DNA from: Paenibacillus camerounensis
GTDB lineage: Bacteria; Bacillota; Bacilli; Paenibacillales; Paenibacillaceae
DNA: 64,000 nucleotides
Direction: 5' to 3'
NCBI RefSeq assembly: GCF_000723885.1
Contig: NZ_CCDG010000044.1
Span: 80,927-144,926, forward strand
A program made the translations under genes and the position numbers. Every line of letters starts with the position of its first letter. Position 1 is the first letter of the stretch. This document shows positions 7,042-16,159 of this stretch, in pieces. The notes below the pieces were generated by a model. The model was given only the letters and a program-made list of their open reading frames with translations, was not told the DNA's origin and made no database searches.

Positions 7042-9246
7042 TTATTGATCAGCGGCAGTTTCCGGCCAGCCGGAAACCGTCTCTTCTCCTGCTGTCTGTA
7101 CATAGGCAGGCAGGTCCCCGCCATGCAGCAGCCATAATTCATGCAGTGCACGGGTACAGCCGACATACATCAGCTTCGCGTCCCAGGCCGCAGCACCGTA
7201 ATGGCCGGTATCGGCATCGGCCAGGATAACAGCATCGAACTCAAGTCCCTTGGACAGATAGACCGGCAGCACCGACAGCCCGCCGTGATAATGAGTCATG
7301 CTCCCGTCAATGAGATGCAGATCTGCGAATGGGCCGGCCAGTTCCGTGAACAGCTCCTCTGCTTCGCGCAGGCTGCGGGTCAACACAGCAACTGTGCGGT
7401 ACTCACGCCCGGAGAGCGATTCCAGCGCGCTTCTTACTGCATGCAGCCGCTGAGAAGCGCCAGAGACAGCCTTAGGCGCTTCACCGCTGTAATCGATCAG
7501 CCGGACCGGGTTACCGCTGCGGAACACCGGTACAGCCAGCAGCGGGCTTTGTACGCCGGCTGACAGGATGCCGTTGGCGAATTCAATGATCTCCATCGTT
7601 GAGCGGTAGCTTCGCGTCAGTGCATGATAAGCTGTATGTTCCGGGGCGAACAGCGTCTGCATTTCAGACCATTCGTGCACCCCTTTATAAGCATGGATTC
7701 CCTGCGACAGATCCCCGAGGATTGTGAATGAATGTCCCTTCACATATAAATCCAGTACGGCAATCTGGAAAGGCGAGAAGTCCTGTGCCTCATCAATTAC
7801 GATGTGGTCAAAACGCTCGGTGCCCTCATTGCCGCTGAGGAGATAATGGATATAGAGCAGCGGCGGCAGATCTTCTTCGCGCAGGATACCTTTTTTGAGA
7901 TCCTTTGCGGTTTCCTTCAGCACGCTCGGCGGAATAAGCTCCGAAGCCTCCGTAGGCCAGTCCGCCGGTACCTTGGCTGCCCGGAAGATCTGTTTATAGA
8001 TCATAAGCGGGTCATATTTCGGCCATTTGCCGCCGTAGGTCTTTTCGCGGGCGGCCGCCTTCTTCTTCCGTTCCTTCAGCGCGGCTGCTGACGGGCTTTT
8101 CTTCAGCTCCATCTCAATCCAGCGGTGAATCCGCGCCATTACCCGTTCCTTGCGCTTCAGCGGCGGATAAGGAGCGTACTCCTCATTATGCCAGCGCAGA
8201 ATCATAGAACGGCGCAGCACAGCGCCTTCCCACGGGATGAAATCCCCTTCGGGAACCGCTCCGCTCTCCAGCAGCCGGACGGACGATTCAATGATCCCAA
8301 TAAGGGCTGTTGAGCCTTTAAAGCGGCCCGGTGTTTCCTCCGTAATAGCCGGCATGCCGCCCTCGGCTTCAAACCAGCGGTTCAGCGTATCTGCCGTGTT
8401 CTGTTCAGGCAGCTCCAGGTTCAGCACAGCTGCAGCCCAGTCCGGGAAGGTGCTCTGGGCAATGTTGCCCACACCGAGCTCAGGCAGCACATCAGAAATA
8501 TAGTCCAGAAACATCCGGTTAGGCGCGAATATAATCATTTTCTCTGCAGAGACCTGGTCTTTGTATTGATACAGCAGGAACGCCAGCCGGTGCAGGGCAA
8601 CCGTAGTCTTTCCGCTGCCTGCTACCCCTTGGATAATCAGCGCCGTATTCTTCACTGCGCGGATAATTCTATCCTGCTCCTCCTGGATTGTCGAGACGAT
8701 ATCACGCAGCCGGTTGTCCTTGTTCTCACCCAGCCGGTAGACAAGGAATTCATCGGACACGGCTGGCGCGTCGCTGTTCCGGTTGTACGTATCCGCAACC
8801 CGTTCCAGAATCTGCTTCCGGATCACTACGTTGCGCTTAAGATACACGAGCCCTTCAATCAGCCCTTCCGGAGCTTCATATGAGGCCGGGTCGGTTCCCC
8901 CGATAAAAGAATAGAACAGGCTTGCTACCGGTGCACGCCAGTCGATGACCAGCGGACGGTCGCTTACCTGCTCGCGGTCCACGCCGATTTTGCCGATATA
9001 GAGCGGCTGCGCCTCTCCCTCACCGCTGCCCTGAAAGTCAAGGCGTCCGAAATAAGGCTCGTGTACGAGCTTGGCCAGATCCTTGCGCCGCTGCTCCCTG
9101 GAATCCTCCAGCACCTGCTCCGTATAATCGTGTCCTGTGTACACCGGAGTGTTCCTTAGCCTTGTAAGAATTGAGTCAATTTCGGTAAGCGTGCTGTTCA
9201 GCCTGTCTTCTTCCTCTTGATAGGCACTTTGAAAGTTCTCCTCCAT
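7042..9246 (-). CDS. helD: RNA polymerase recycling motor HelD
   Basis: Superfamily-1 UvrD/Rep-like ATPase that releases RNA polymerase from stalled or post-termination complexes. 734 residues; B. subtilis HelD is similar in length. An N-terminal charged coiled coil (EEEDRLNSTLTEIDSILTRL) precedes IGKIGVDREQVSDRPLVIDW, typical of HelD. Then Walker A QGVAGSGKTTVALHRLAF near residue 210, Walker B VIDEAQDFSPFQ near 490, a motif IV-like LTRSYRSTMEI and a C-terminal VYLSKGLEFDAVILADAD block. ATG has TTTTAGGAGG upstream. Transcribed alone, converging on the chemoreceptor. Confidence 0.92.
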   Translation of the reverse strand: MEENFQSAYQEEEDRLNSTLTEIDSILTRLRNTPVYTGHDYTEQVLEDSREQRRKDLAKLVHEPYFGRLDFQGSGEGEAQPLYIGKIGVDREQVSDRPLVIDWRAPVASLFYSFIGGTDPASYEAPEGLIEGLVYLKRNVVIRKQILERVADTYNRNSDAPAVSDEFLVYRLGENKDNRLRDIVSTIQEEQDRIIRAVKNTALIIQGVAGSGKTTVALHRLAFLLYQYKDQVSAEKMIIFAPNRMFLDYISDVLPELGVGNIAQSTFPDWAAAVLNLELPEQNTADTLNRWFEAEGGMPAITEETPGRFKGSTALIGIIESSVRLLESGAVPEGDFIPWEGAVLRRSMILRWHNEEYAPYPPLKRKERVMARIHRWIEMELKKSPSAAALKERKKKAAAREKTYGGKWPKYDPLMIYKQIFRAAKVPADWPTEASELIPPSVLKETAKDLKKGILREEDLPPLLYIHYLLSGNEGTERFDHIVIDEAQDFSPFQIAVLDLYVKGHSFTILGDLSQGIHAYKGVHEWSEMQTLFAPEHTAYHALTRSYRSTMEIIEFANGILSAGVQSPLLAVPVFRSGNPVRLIDYSGEAPKAVSGASQRLHAVRSALESLSGREYRTVAVLTRSLREAEELFTELAGPFADLHLIDGSMTHYHGGLSVLPVYLSKGLEFDAVILADADTGHYGAAAWDAKLMYVGCTRALHELWLLHGGDLPAYVQTAGEETVSGWPETAADQ

Positions 9247-9354
9247 TTTCAGTTACCTCCTAAAAGTTTTGATTTACCCCGTGCAAGGCTGATTCACTTA
9301 CACAAAAAGGATTCCCATCATAGCACATCACCTTCAGGAAATCCAGAATAATCC

Positions 9355-10656
9355 TCAACCCATCAGTGCGTGCAGCACAAAGTTGGCTACGAACAGTCCC
9401 GCAATACCGTACAGTGCCGGAGGAACCTCCTTGCCTTTTCCCATTGCCAGCTTCACAATCGGATAGGTAATGAAGCCAAAGGCCATTCCGTCCACAATAC
9501 TGTACGTAAAGGGAATCATCACCATAATTAAAAAGGCCGGAAACAGCTCGGTCATGTCACTGAGGTCCATTTCCCTCACACTCTGCACCATCAGGCCGCC
9601 GATAACAATCAGAATTGGGGCAATGGCGCTGTCCGGCACGTAAGCCAGCAGCGGAATGAACAGGAAGGTCGCCCCGAACAGCAGCCCGGTAACCAGCGAG
9701 GTCAAGCCGGATTTGCCGCCCGCCGCGATGCCTGCGGTCGATTCTGCGGCCGCGACCACAGGACTGCTGCCGAACAGGCCGGATGCAATATTGGCTAGGG
9801 AGAGCGCCCGCAGACTGCTCTTGAACCGTTCCGGCCGTCCGGCCATAAGGGTCTGGGAGGAGATTAGCCCGATATTTTCAAATACGACAATCAGGAGCAG
9901 CAGGAACACGGCTATCCAGAACACGAGGCTGATGACTCCGCTCCAGTCCATGCCGGCAAACACATCACCGTAACCGGTGAACACATGGCCTGCTTCCGCC
10001 GTTTCCGGCTTATGTGCCGCTCCAAGCAGATAGGCCAGCCCTGTGCCGGCGATCATACTGATCAGCAGCCCGCCGCGCGTTCCGCGGATGAACAGCACCA
10101 GTGCCAGAACCAGCGTCACACAGGAGGTAATAACCGCCGGATCACTAAAGTGCCCGATAGCGACGAAGGTCGTGCGGTGGGCGATGACGATTCCGCTTTT
10201 TTGCAGGCCGATAAAGGTCAGGAACAATCCGATCCCGACAGTAATCGCATGCTGGAGGTTGTGGGGTATGGCTTCACTGAGAATCCGGTACAGCGATGTG
10301 AACGCCACAACGGCAAACAGCACCCCGGTCAGCACAACAACCGCCAGCGCTTCGCGCCAGTCCAGCTTCATGGAATGGACCAGTGTATAGGTGAAGAACG
10401 CATTAATCCCCATGCCCGGCACAACTATAATCGGCGTTTTGCCGCCGAAGGCCATCAGCAGACAGCCGGTAACCGCCGTCAGCAGTGTCGCCACCATTCC
10501 CGCACGCAGCGGCATGCCTGCATCTTGCAGAATCGCCGCATTAACCATAACAATATATACAGAGGCAAAATAGGACAGGATTCCAGCAGCCCATTCCCGT
10601 TTCCAGTCATCTCCAGGCTCAAGACCCACGCTATTCCGCCAAAAATTCGAATTCAT
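9355..10656 (-). CDS. NCS2/AzgA-type purine permease
   Basis: Polytopic membrane transporter of the AzgA/PbuG branch of NCS2, expected to import adenine, guanine or hypoxanthine with protons. Typical start MNSNFWRNSVGLEPGDDWKRE, with ILSYFASVYIVMVNAAIL in TM1 and the conserved PGMGINAFFTYT and SSPVVAAAESTAGIAAGGKS motifs. I take ATG at 10656 (GGAGG upstream), giving 433 residues. A longer frame to 10794 would run back across the tcdA terminator. No purine riboswitch is visible in 10657-10740. The exact substrate is not readable. Confidence 0.9.
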   Translation of the reverse strand: MNSNFWRNSVGLEPGDDWKREWAAGILSYFASVYIVMVNAAILQDAGMPLRAGMVATLLTAVTGCLLMAFGGKTPIIVVPGMGINAFFTYTLVHSMKLDWREALAVVVLTGVLFAVVAFTSLYRILSEAIPHNLQHAITVGIGLFLTFIGLQKSGIVIAHRTTFVAIGHFSDPAVITSCVTLVLALVLFIRGTRGGLLISMIAGTGLAYLLGAAHKPETAEAGHVFTGYGDVFAGMDWSGVISLVFWIAVFLLLLIVVFENIGLISSQTLMAGRPERFKSSLRALSLANIASGLFGSSPVVAAAESTAGIAAGGKSGLTSLVTGLLFGATFLFIPLLAYVPDSAIAPILIVIGGLMVQSVREMDLSDMTELFPAFLIMVMIPFTYSIVDGMAFGFITYPIVKLAMGKGKEVPPALYGIAGLFVANFVLHALMG

Positions 10657-10741
10657 GTAAAAACCTCCACTGATTGTTAAGTTCCGCCCGCTATTACCCG
10701 GTTTAGCAGTCCCGTAATCGTAATGAGCGGAAAACCGCAAT

Positions 10742-10781
10742 AAAAGGGCGCGCAGCCGGATAACCGGCTGCTTGCGCCCTT
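10742..10781 (-). terminator. Terminator after tcdA
   Basis: On the minus strand AAGGGCGCAAGCAGCCGG and CCGGCTGCGCGCCCTT form a long GC-rich stem with a 4-nt loop, followed by TTTT. It ends the hisS-aspS-tcdA unit ahead of the permease. Confidence 0.85.
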
Positions 10782-10816
10782 CGTCCACATTCATTTATTT
10801 GTAGTCTGAATCTTAA

Positions 10817-11572
10817 TTATACGCTGGCTCCGCCGGCTTTCAGCAGATCATCCACAGCCACACTGACCATAATGAGGCCGACAACCGGCGGTACGAACGA
10901 ATTGCTCGCCGGCGGCTGCTTGGCCTTACGGCGGTCAGGCGCATCGGCGGGAACAATTTGTTCCGTTACATCCACACGCGGCTTCACCGGCACTTCAGTT
11001 GAGAAGACAACCTTCACACCTTTTTTGATGCCTTCCTTGCGGAGCTTGGTGCGGATTACGCGGGCAATCGGGTCCATCTCGGTTTTAGAAATATCAGCTA
11101 CTTTAAAGCGTGTAGGGTCCATCTTGTTCGCTGCGCCCATACTGGAAACCATAGGGATTTTCCGGGACAGGCACTCCTTTATCAGATGGATTTTGTAGAT
11201 AATCGTGTCTGAAGCGTCAATTACAAAATCCGGCTTAAGCTTGAACAGCTCCTCATATGTTTCATCCGTGTAGAACATGTTCAGGGCAATTGCTTCAATC
11301 TCCGGATTGATCAGCTTGACGCGCTCGACCATCAGATCAGCTTTTTTCTGGCCGATCGTGGTCGTAAGCGCATGAATCTGGCGGTTGATATTGGTGATAT
11401 CCACCGCATCCTTGTCGATCAGGATAATCCGGCCGACCCCCATCCGGGCCAGCGCTTCAACAGACATTGCTCCAACGCCGCCGATCCCCAGCACAGCTAC
11501 TGTACTGTTCTTCAGAATCTCCAGACCCTCCGGCCCGATGGCCAGCTCTGTACGCGAGAACTGATGCAGCAT
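10817..11572 (-). CDS. tcdA: tRNA threonylcarbamoyladenosine dehydratase
   Basis: E1-like ThiF/MoeB-family enzyme (YrvM/CsdL) that dehydrates t6A37 of ANN-decoding tRNAs to cyclic t6A using ATP. Seen: N-terminal HQFSRTELAIGPEGLEILKN, nucleotide-binding AVLGIGGVGAMSVEALARMG near residue 30, the acidic strand end IILIDKD, NINRQIHA near 65 and VIDASDTIIYKIHLIKECL near 120. I choose ATG at 11572, ten nt after GGAGG; the GTG at 11581 is too close to the SD. It follows aspS by 72 nt without a terminator, so it is probably cotranscribed with hisS-aspS. Confidence 0.93.
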   Translation of the reverse strand: MLHQFSRTELAIGPEGLEILKNSTVAVLGIGGVGAMSVEALARMGVGRIILIDKDAVDITNINRQIHALTTTIGQKKADLMVERVKLINPEIEAIALNMFYTDETYEELFKLKPDFVIDASDTIIYKIHLIKECLSRKIPMVSSMGAANKMDPTRFKVADISKTEMDPIARVIRTKLRKEGIKKGVKVVFSTEVPVKPRVDVTEQIVPADAPDRRKAKQPPASNSFVPPVVGLIMVSVAVDDLLKAGGASV

Positions 11573-11644
11573 AAGGTTCACGCCTCCTTTATTATGCAGT
11601 CTGCGGAGCAGGTCTCATTCCAATCTCCGCAGGCACAGGTTTAG

Positions 11645-13423
11645 TTAGTTTTTCACTTTTTCCGGCTTTGGCGCCAGCTTGATGTGCAGCTGCTCCAGCT
11701 GTGCAGCATCTACCGGGGACGGTGCATCCATCAGCAGGTCGGTTGCACTTGCCGTTTTCGGGAAGGCAATCGTCTCACGCAGGTTGGTGCGTCCGGCCAG
11801 CAGCATTACCAGGCGGTCAAAGCCGAAGGCAATTCCGCCGTGCGGAGGCGTGCCGTATTCGAACGCATCCATCAGATAACCGAACTTCTCATAAGCCACT
11901 TCAGGCGAGAAGCCCAGTGCTTCGAACATTTTTTCCTGAACATCACGCTTGTAGATACGCTGGGAGCCGCCGCCTACTTCATAGCCGTTAAGCACGATAT
12001 CGTAGGCCTGCGCACGGATCGCACCAGGATCAGTGTCGAACAGGTGCAGGTCCTCGTCCATCGGACGGGTGAACGGATGATGCTCGGCTACATAACGTTT
12101 CTGTTCTTCATCGTAGCCCAGCAGCGGGAATTCAGTAACCCAGGCAAATTTGAACACACTGTCATCAATCAGACCAAGCTGGCGGCCGATCTTCAGGCGC
12201 AGGGCACCCAGTACATCAGCAACAACCTTCTTGGTGTCTGCGGAGAAGAGCAGAAGGTCGCCTTCTTCAGCGCCCGTACGTTCTTTTACAGCTGCAATCT
12301 CTTCTTCAGTGAAGAACTTGACGATCGGGCCTTTGAACTCTCCGTCTTTCACTTGAATCCAAGCCAGTCCCTTCGCGCCGTAACGTGCAGCATAAGGTCC
12401 GAGATCATCGATTTCCTTACGGGTCCATGTGCCGCAGCCTTTGGCGTTGAGAACCTTCACTTCTCCGCCTTTTTCAATAACGGAAGCGAATACCTTGACA
12501 CCGCTGCCGGCAACGATATCGTTCATTTCAACGAGCTCCAGGCCAAAGCGCAGGTCCGGCTTATCCGAGCCGTATTTGCCGATCGCTTCGGCGTAGGTCA
12601 GGCGCTGGAACGGCACTGCCACATCCACACCAATGGTTTCCTTCAGCAGACGCTGCATCAGCGTCTCCATCATGCCAAGCAGCTCATCCTGCGGCACGAA
12701 GGAGGTCTCGATGTCGACCTGGGTGAATTCCGGCTGGCGGTCAGCGCGCAGATCCTCATCGCGGAAGCAGCGGGCAATCTGGTAGTAACGCTCGATGCCG
12801 CCGACCATAAGCAGCTGCTTGTAAATCTGCGGGGATTGCGGCAGCGCGAAGAATTCGCCTTCATGCACCCGGCTTGGCACCAGATAGTCGCGTGCGCCTT
12901 CCGGGGAGCTTTTGGTCAGAATCGGTGTTTCTACATCAATGAAGCCTTCACCGTCAAGGAAGTCACGGAAAATCTTCGCCGCCTTCGAACGCAGCAGCAG
13001 CGTCTTGTGCATTTCCGGACGGCGCAGGTCGAGGTAACGGTATTTCATCCGCAGGGACTCATCTACCTCCACGCCGTCTTCGATGAAGAACGGAGGAGTC
13101 TTGGCGGCATTCAGCACTTCAATTTCTGTAATCTGCACTTCAATTTCACCGGTAGGCAGGTTACGGTTGACTGTTTCTTCGTCTCTCTTAACAACGGTAC
13201 CCTTAACGGATAGTACATATTCACTGCGTACCTTATCGGCAATCTGCAGCGCTTCACCGGAATAATCCGGGTTAAATACGATTTGCACAATACCTGAACG
13301 ATCACGCAGATCAATAAACAGCACGCCTCCAAGGTCGCGGCGGGTCTGAACCCAGCCGTTCAGTGTTACAGTCTGGCCGATCTGCTCTGGCGTCAATTGT
13401 CCGCAATGGTGACTTCTACTCAT
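11645..13423 (-). CDS. aspS: Aspartyl-tRNA synthetase
   Basis: Class IIb synthetase charging tRNA-Asp. 592 residues, standard bacterial length with the GAD insertion. N-terminal OB fold (LNGWVQTRRDLGGVLFIDLRD), motif 2 CFRDEDLRADRQPEFTQVD near 220, GAD domain in the middle, motif 3 GIAFGFDRLVMLLAGR near 530 followed by TIAFPKTASATDLLMDAPSP. ATG follows AAAGGGTAGGAT. It lies 76 nt after hisS with no terminator, under the hisS T-box. Confidence 0.97.
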   Translation of the reverse strand: MSRSHHCGQLTPEQIGQTVTLNGWVQTRRDLGGVLFIDLRDRSGIVQIVFNPDYSGEALQIADKVRSEYVLSVKGTVVKRDEETVNRNLPTGEIEVQITEIEVLNAAKTPPFFIEDGVEVDESLRMKYRYLDLRRPEMHKTLLLRSKAAKIFRDFLDGEGFIDVETPILTKSSPEGARDYLVPSRVHEGEFFALPQSPQIYKQLLMVGGIERYYQIARCFRDEDLRADRQPEFTQVDIETSFVPQDELLGMMETLMQRLLKETIGVDVAVPFQRLTYAEAIGKYGSDKPDLRFGLELVEMNDIVAGSGVKVFASVIEKGGEVKVLNAKGCGTWTRKEIDDLGPYAARYGAKGLAWIQVKDGEFKGPIVKFFTEEEIAAVKERTGAEEGDLLLFSADTKKVVADVLGALRLKIGRQLGLIDDSVFKFAWVTEFPLLGYDEEQKRYVAEHHPFTRPMDEDLHLFDTDPGAIRAQAYDIVLNGYEVGGGSQRIYKRDVQEKMFEALGFSPEVAYEKFGYLMDAFEYGTPPHGGIAFGFDRLVMLLAGRTNLRETIAFPKTASATDLLMDAPSPVDAAQLEQLHIKLAPKPEKVKN

Positions 13424-13499
13424 AATTTATCCTACCCTTTCGTGGTTAAAATACATGGTTCCCCTAGCTTGTGTTCAGTAGTGCATCAACCAGCCCAGC

Positions 13500-14753
13500 C
13501 TACACCAGCGCCTGCGCCAGCTCTTCCAGCTTGACCGTCTTCTGCTCACCGGTCTCCATTGATTTCAGGGCAATGACTCCGCTGTTCAGCTCATCCTCAC
13601 CAAGGATCGCCGTATACCGCGCCGACATGCGGTCGGCCGACTTCATCTGGGCCTTCATCTTGCGGCCGAGATAATCGCGTTCTGCAGAGAACCCCTGGCT
13701 GCGCAGCAGGAACAGCTGCTTCGTAATTTCCTGATCCGCAGCCTCTCCAAGCGCTACGAAATATACATCCAGCGGCTTCATTGTCTCAAGTTCTACACCC
13801 TGGCTCTCCAGAATCAGCAGGATACGCTCCAGCCCGATCCCGAAACCGATGCCCGGCTGATCCGGTCCGCCGATTTCCTCCACCAGCCCGTTGTAGCGGC
13901 CGCCGCCGCCGACGGTATCAATCGAGCCGATACCGGCTGCCTTATACTCAAACGCGGTATGCGTGTAATAATCCAGTCCGCGTACGAGACGCGGGTTAAT
14001 GCTATACTCCACACCCATCGTATCGAGATGCATCTTAACCTTTTCGAAATGGGTAGTACACTCTTCATCTAGACTGTCCAGAATGGACGGCGCCCCGCCG
14101 AATTTATCCTGATCGACCTTACAGTCGAGCACCCGCAGCGGGTTACGCTCCATCCGGCGCTGACAGTCACTGCATAGGCTATCCCGCATCGGTCTCAGGA
14201 AATCCAGCAGCTTCTCCCGGTAAGCGGCCCGGCTCGGCGCATTGCCGACAGAGTTCAGCTCAACTCTGACCTCCTTAAGCCCAAGATCCTTGTAGAACTG
14301 ATATCCCAGTGAGATGACTTCCGCATCAATTGCCGGATCTACCGCACCGAACGCCTCAATGCCGAACTGGTGAAACTGGCGGTATCTGCCTGCCTGCGGA
14401 CGCTCATAGCGGAACATCGGACCGATATAATACAGCTTGCTGACATCCGGCTCGCCGTACAGCTTGTTCTGGACATAAGCACGCACAACACCGGCCGTTC
14501 CTTCCGGACGGAGCGCCAGATCACGGTCGCCCTTATCCTTGAAGGTGTACATTTCGCCTTCCACAATATCCGTCGTTTCACCTACGCCGCGCTCGAACAG
14601 CCCGGTGTGCTCGAACATCGGAGTGCGGATCTCCCGGTAATTAAACCGGCGGCACAGATCTCTGGCCTTGCCTTCAACATACTGCCACTTCTCTACAGCA
14701 CCCGGAAGTACATCCTGAGTACCTGTAGGTTTCTCGAATCTTTCTTTAGCCAC
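13500..14753 (-). CDS. hisS: Histidyl-tRNA synthetase
   Basis: Class IIa synthetase charging tRNA-His, 417 residues. Visible: PTGTQDVLP at the start, motif 1 region REIRTPMFEHTGLFERGVG, motif 2 LRPEGTAGVVRAYVQN, histidine-specific RGLDYYTHTAFEYKA and GGGGRYNGLVEEIGGP, motif 3 GIGFGIGLERILLILE, and a C-terminal anticodon-binding domain from about 330. Start is GTG with AGGAGG at about 8 nt. The T-box leader at 14931-15270 controls hisS and aspS together; two long hairpins lie between leader and gene. Confidence 0.97.
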   Translation of the reverse strand: MAKERFEKPTGTQDVLPGAVEKWQYVEGKARDLCRRFNYREIRTPMFEHTGLFERGVGETTDIVEGEMYTFKDKGDRDLALRPEGTAGVVRAYVQNKLYGEPDVSKLYYIGPMFRYERPQAGRYRQFHQFGIEAFGAVDPAIDAEVISLGYQFYKDLGLKEVRVELNSVGNAPSRAAYREKLLDFLRPMRDSLCSDCQRRMERNPLRVLDCKVDQDKFGGAPSILDSLDEECTTHFEKVKMHLDTMGVEYSINPRLVRGLDYYTHTAFEYKAAGIGSIDTVGGGGRYNGLVEEIGGPDQPGIGFGIGLERILLILESQGVELETMKPLDVYFVALGEAADQEITKQLFLLRSQGFSAERDYLGRKMKAQMKSADRMSARYTAILGEDELNSGVIALKSMETGEQKTVKLEELAQALV

Positions 14754-14821
14754 AGCCTATCCCTCCTGAAAATAACCCCTCTTACCAGACAAAGCATGCA
14801 CCTTAGTCTGCACCATTTCAA

Positions 14822-14920
14822 GCAGAAACGGCTTTGCCGTTCTTCGGGGAAGTCGGCAACCGTTTCTGCGAGAAAGATCAGACCTGTATAAGCCCTTAGA
14901 CTTATACGTTCTGATCTTTC
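14822..14920 (-). repeat. Two long consecutive hairpins between T-box and hisS
   Basis: 14822-14869: GCAGAAACGG pairs with CCGTTTCTGC, extended inside by TTGCCG/CGGCAA, a near-continuous stem of roughly 16-20 bp. 14871-14920: GAAAGATCAGA pairs with TCTGATCTTTC, then GTATAAG with CTTATAC around an 8-nt loop. Neither has a T tract on its 3' side on the minus strand, so they do not look like terminators. They lie in the hisS leader after the T-box terminator. Possible RNA processing or stabilising structures, or a small insertion. Confidence 0.6.
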
Positions 14921-14930
14921 AAAAAAAAGC

Positions 14931-14974
14931 AAAAAATCCCTCGCCTCTGTTTGTAACAAACAGGGACGAGGGAT
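14931..14974 (-). terminator. T-box attenuator terminator
   Basis: Stem AATCCCTCG...CAAACAG on both sides of a TAA loop (14935-14974), followed on the minus strand by six T. This is the terminator form that tRNA binding prevents by pairing the T-box sequence with the antiterminator. Confidence 0.9.
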
Positions 14975-15270
14975 TATCATAAATGATTATTCACCCGTGG
15001 TACCACCCACATTCCGGATTCATTCACCATCATTGAATCCGCTCAAAGCGGTTAACGCCCGCCTACGCGCTCCGGCTACTGACCCTCGGCAATTTCTGTT
15101 GCCTTGCGTTCGCCGTGCGTTCTCGGGGAAGTCATTCATCCGGTCATCAACAGAATCCTTACAGCCATACTGAATCGGCTACTCCTACGTCCTAAGGATG
15201 ATAGCCGGTTCTGCGGGGGATTCCTCTCTGGGGTTGTGGGTTACGGATTACTTGGTCCCGTCATCAAAGC
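14931..15270 (-). promoter_or_regulatory. T-box leader of hisS-aspS
   Basis: Transcription-attenuating leader that binds uncharged tRNA. The T-box core GGTGGTACCACG is on the minus strand at 14996-15007, followed by a terminator at 14931-14974. Upstream is a stem I with AGTA, an AGAGAGG distal motif, and a helix ATCCG/CGGAT that leaves the 3' loop GAATGAC before TTCCCCG. This places GAC (15131-15133) as the specifier, reading aspartate rather than histidine. The T-box assignment is certain; the specifier is my hand fold. Confidence 0.93.
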
Positions 15271-15363
15271 AATATAAACATTTCGTATATTGTTAGATTC
15301 TACTGAACCACTGCGCTAAAGTCAAGGAAGGAAATGAAAATTTGTACAGAAAGATGCCGTCAC

Positions 15364-15397
15364 AAAAAAAGTGACCTGCAGCCGATTGCTGCAGGTC
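15364..15397 (-). terminator. Terminator-like hairpin in the 15301-15675 gap
   Basis: Perfect ten-base stem GACCTGCAGC/GCTGCAGGTC with a 5-nt loop, then AC and seven T on the minus strand. It lies just upstream of the hisS leader and would stop readthrough from the 15676 gene. Apart from this and the next hairpin, 15301-15675 shows no gene. Confidence 0.65.
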
Positions 15398-15594
15398 CAG
15401 TTCATATATTATAAAAAAGGGGGTCATGCTTCTATTATAAGCACCCTATATTAAGGAATCATTTTAGAATTATTACGTTTGCATTACAGAAAAGAAAGCG
15501 TTTCAATTATTGGGACATTCCCCGTACTCAGTAGCACAAGCATACTTTACACTACGGCACTTAAGCTGTAAAGTGAATTTTTGTCCCCAAGCAC

Positions 15595-15630
15595 AAACCG
15601 CCCCGGCGGTCCATTTGACCCGCCGGGGCG
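15595..15630 (-). terminator. GC-rich terminator after the 15676 gene
   Basis: Eleven-base stem CGCCCCGGCGG/CCGCCGGGGCG (15599-15630), followed on the minus strand by GGTTTG. Very stable stem but a weak U tract, 45 nt after the stop of the small protein gene. Confidence 0.6.
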
Positions 15631-15675
15631 TGAGGGTATACAGCCTGCTCTGCAGCAGGCAGCTGTCATCCTATC

Positions 15676-16125
15676 TTAATCAAAAACCTCTACGTAAGCA
15701 TGCTTGCCGCGAAGGGTCTCTACAACCTCATTGTAATGCTCCTCAGTAGTCTTCAGCGACATTACAATATGCACCTCACTCAGATCCACATCGTCATTGA
15801 TATTCGTATCCTGGACAATATCATTGTCTCTGTCAACGTCAGAGCGCTTCAGCCCTTCATCATTAATGTCGGATACTGCGGGAACCACCGCTGCGCCGCT
15901 CAAGGCGCCTGCTGTTCCTGCCACACCCATAGTACCGCCGGTAATTGCTGAATTATTATACGGAACAAGCGGCAATAGAAGATTCGGTCTGCGGTCTCTC
16001 CCGCTGTCCAGTGGATCGGTCAGCGTAGAAATCTCCAGAGCCTCCACACTGTATGGAATCAATGCAGTCTTAGCGCCTTCCGCTTCACTTTCCGTTCTGA
16101 AATAAGCCTGAATTCTTCTGGTCAT
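15676..16125 (-). CDS. Uncharacterised protein with Ala/Gly-rich centre
   Basis: 149 residues, not assigned to a named family. N-terminal RIQAYFRTESEAEGAKTALI and C-terminal VHIVMSLKTTEEHYNEVVET look like two halves of a small alpha/beta (ferredoxin-like) fold, as in YflT/general-stress 17M-type proteins. Between them is a Gly/Ala stretch (AITGGTMGVAGTAGALSGA) and an acidic segment rich in Asp. The centre could be a glycine-zipper hairpin, but no clear TM is seen. ATG has GAAGGAGGG upstream. The neighbour is a PfpI/DJ-1 protein, so a stress role is conceivable (inference). Confidence 0.75.
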   Translation of the reverse strand: MTRRIQAYFRTESEAEGAKTALIPYSVEALEISTLTDPLDSGRDRRPNLLLPLVPYNNSAITGGTMGVAGTAGALSGAAVVPAVSDINDEGLKRSDVDRDNDIVQDTNINDDVDLSEVHIVMSLKTTEEHYNEVVETLRGKHAYVEVFD

Positions 16126-16159
16126 AATTGTTCCCTCCTTCAGTAATGGTTGCTATGGA

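Noticed and set aside
10657..10740. Purine riboswitch before the permease
   Set aside because: The conserved TATAATC and CTGACTATGAG-type elements are not present.
10657..10794. N-terminal extension of the purine permease
   Set aside because: It would translate through the tcdA terminator hairpin; the ATG at 10656 has GGAGG and matches the family start.
11684..13213. 509-codon frame on the plus strand opposite aspS
   Set aside because: Mirror of aspS codon usage; no ribosome binding site or recognisable domain, and aspS on the other strand is full length with all motifs.
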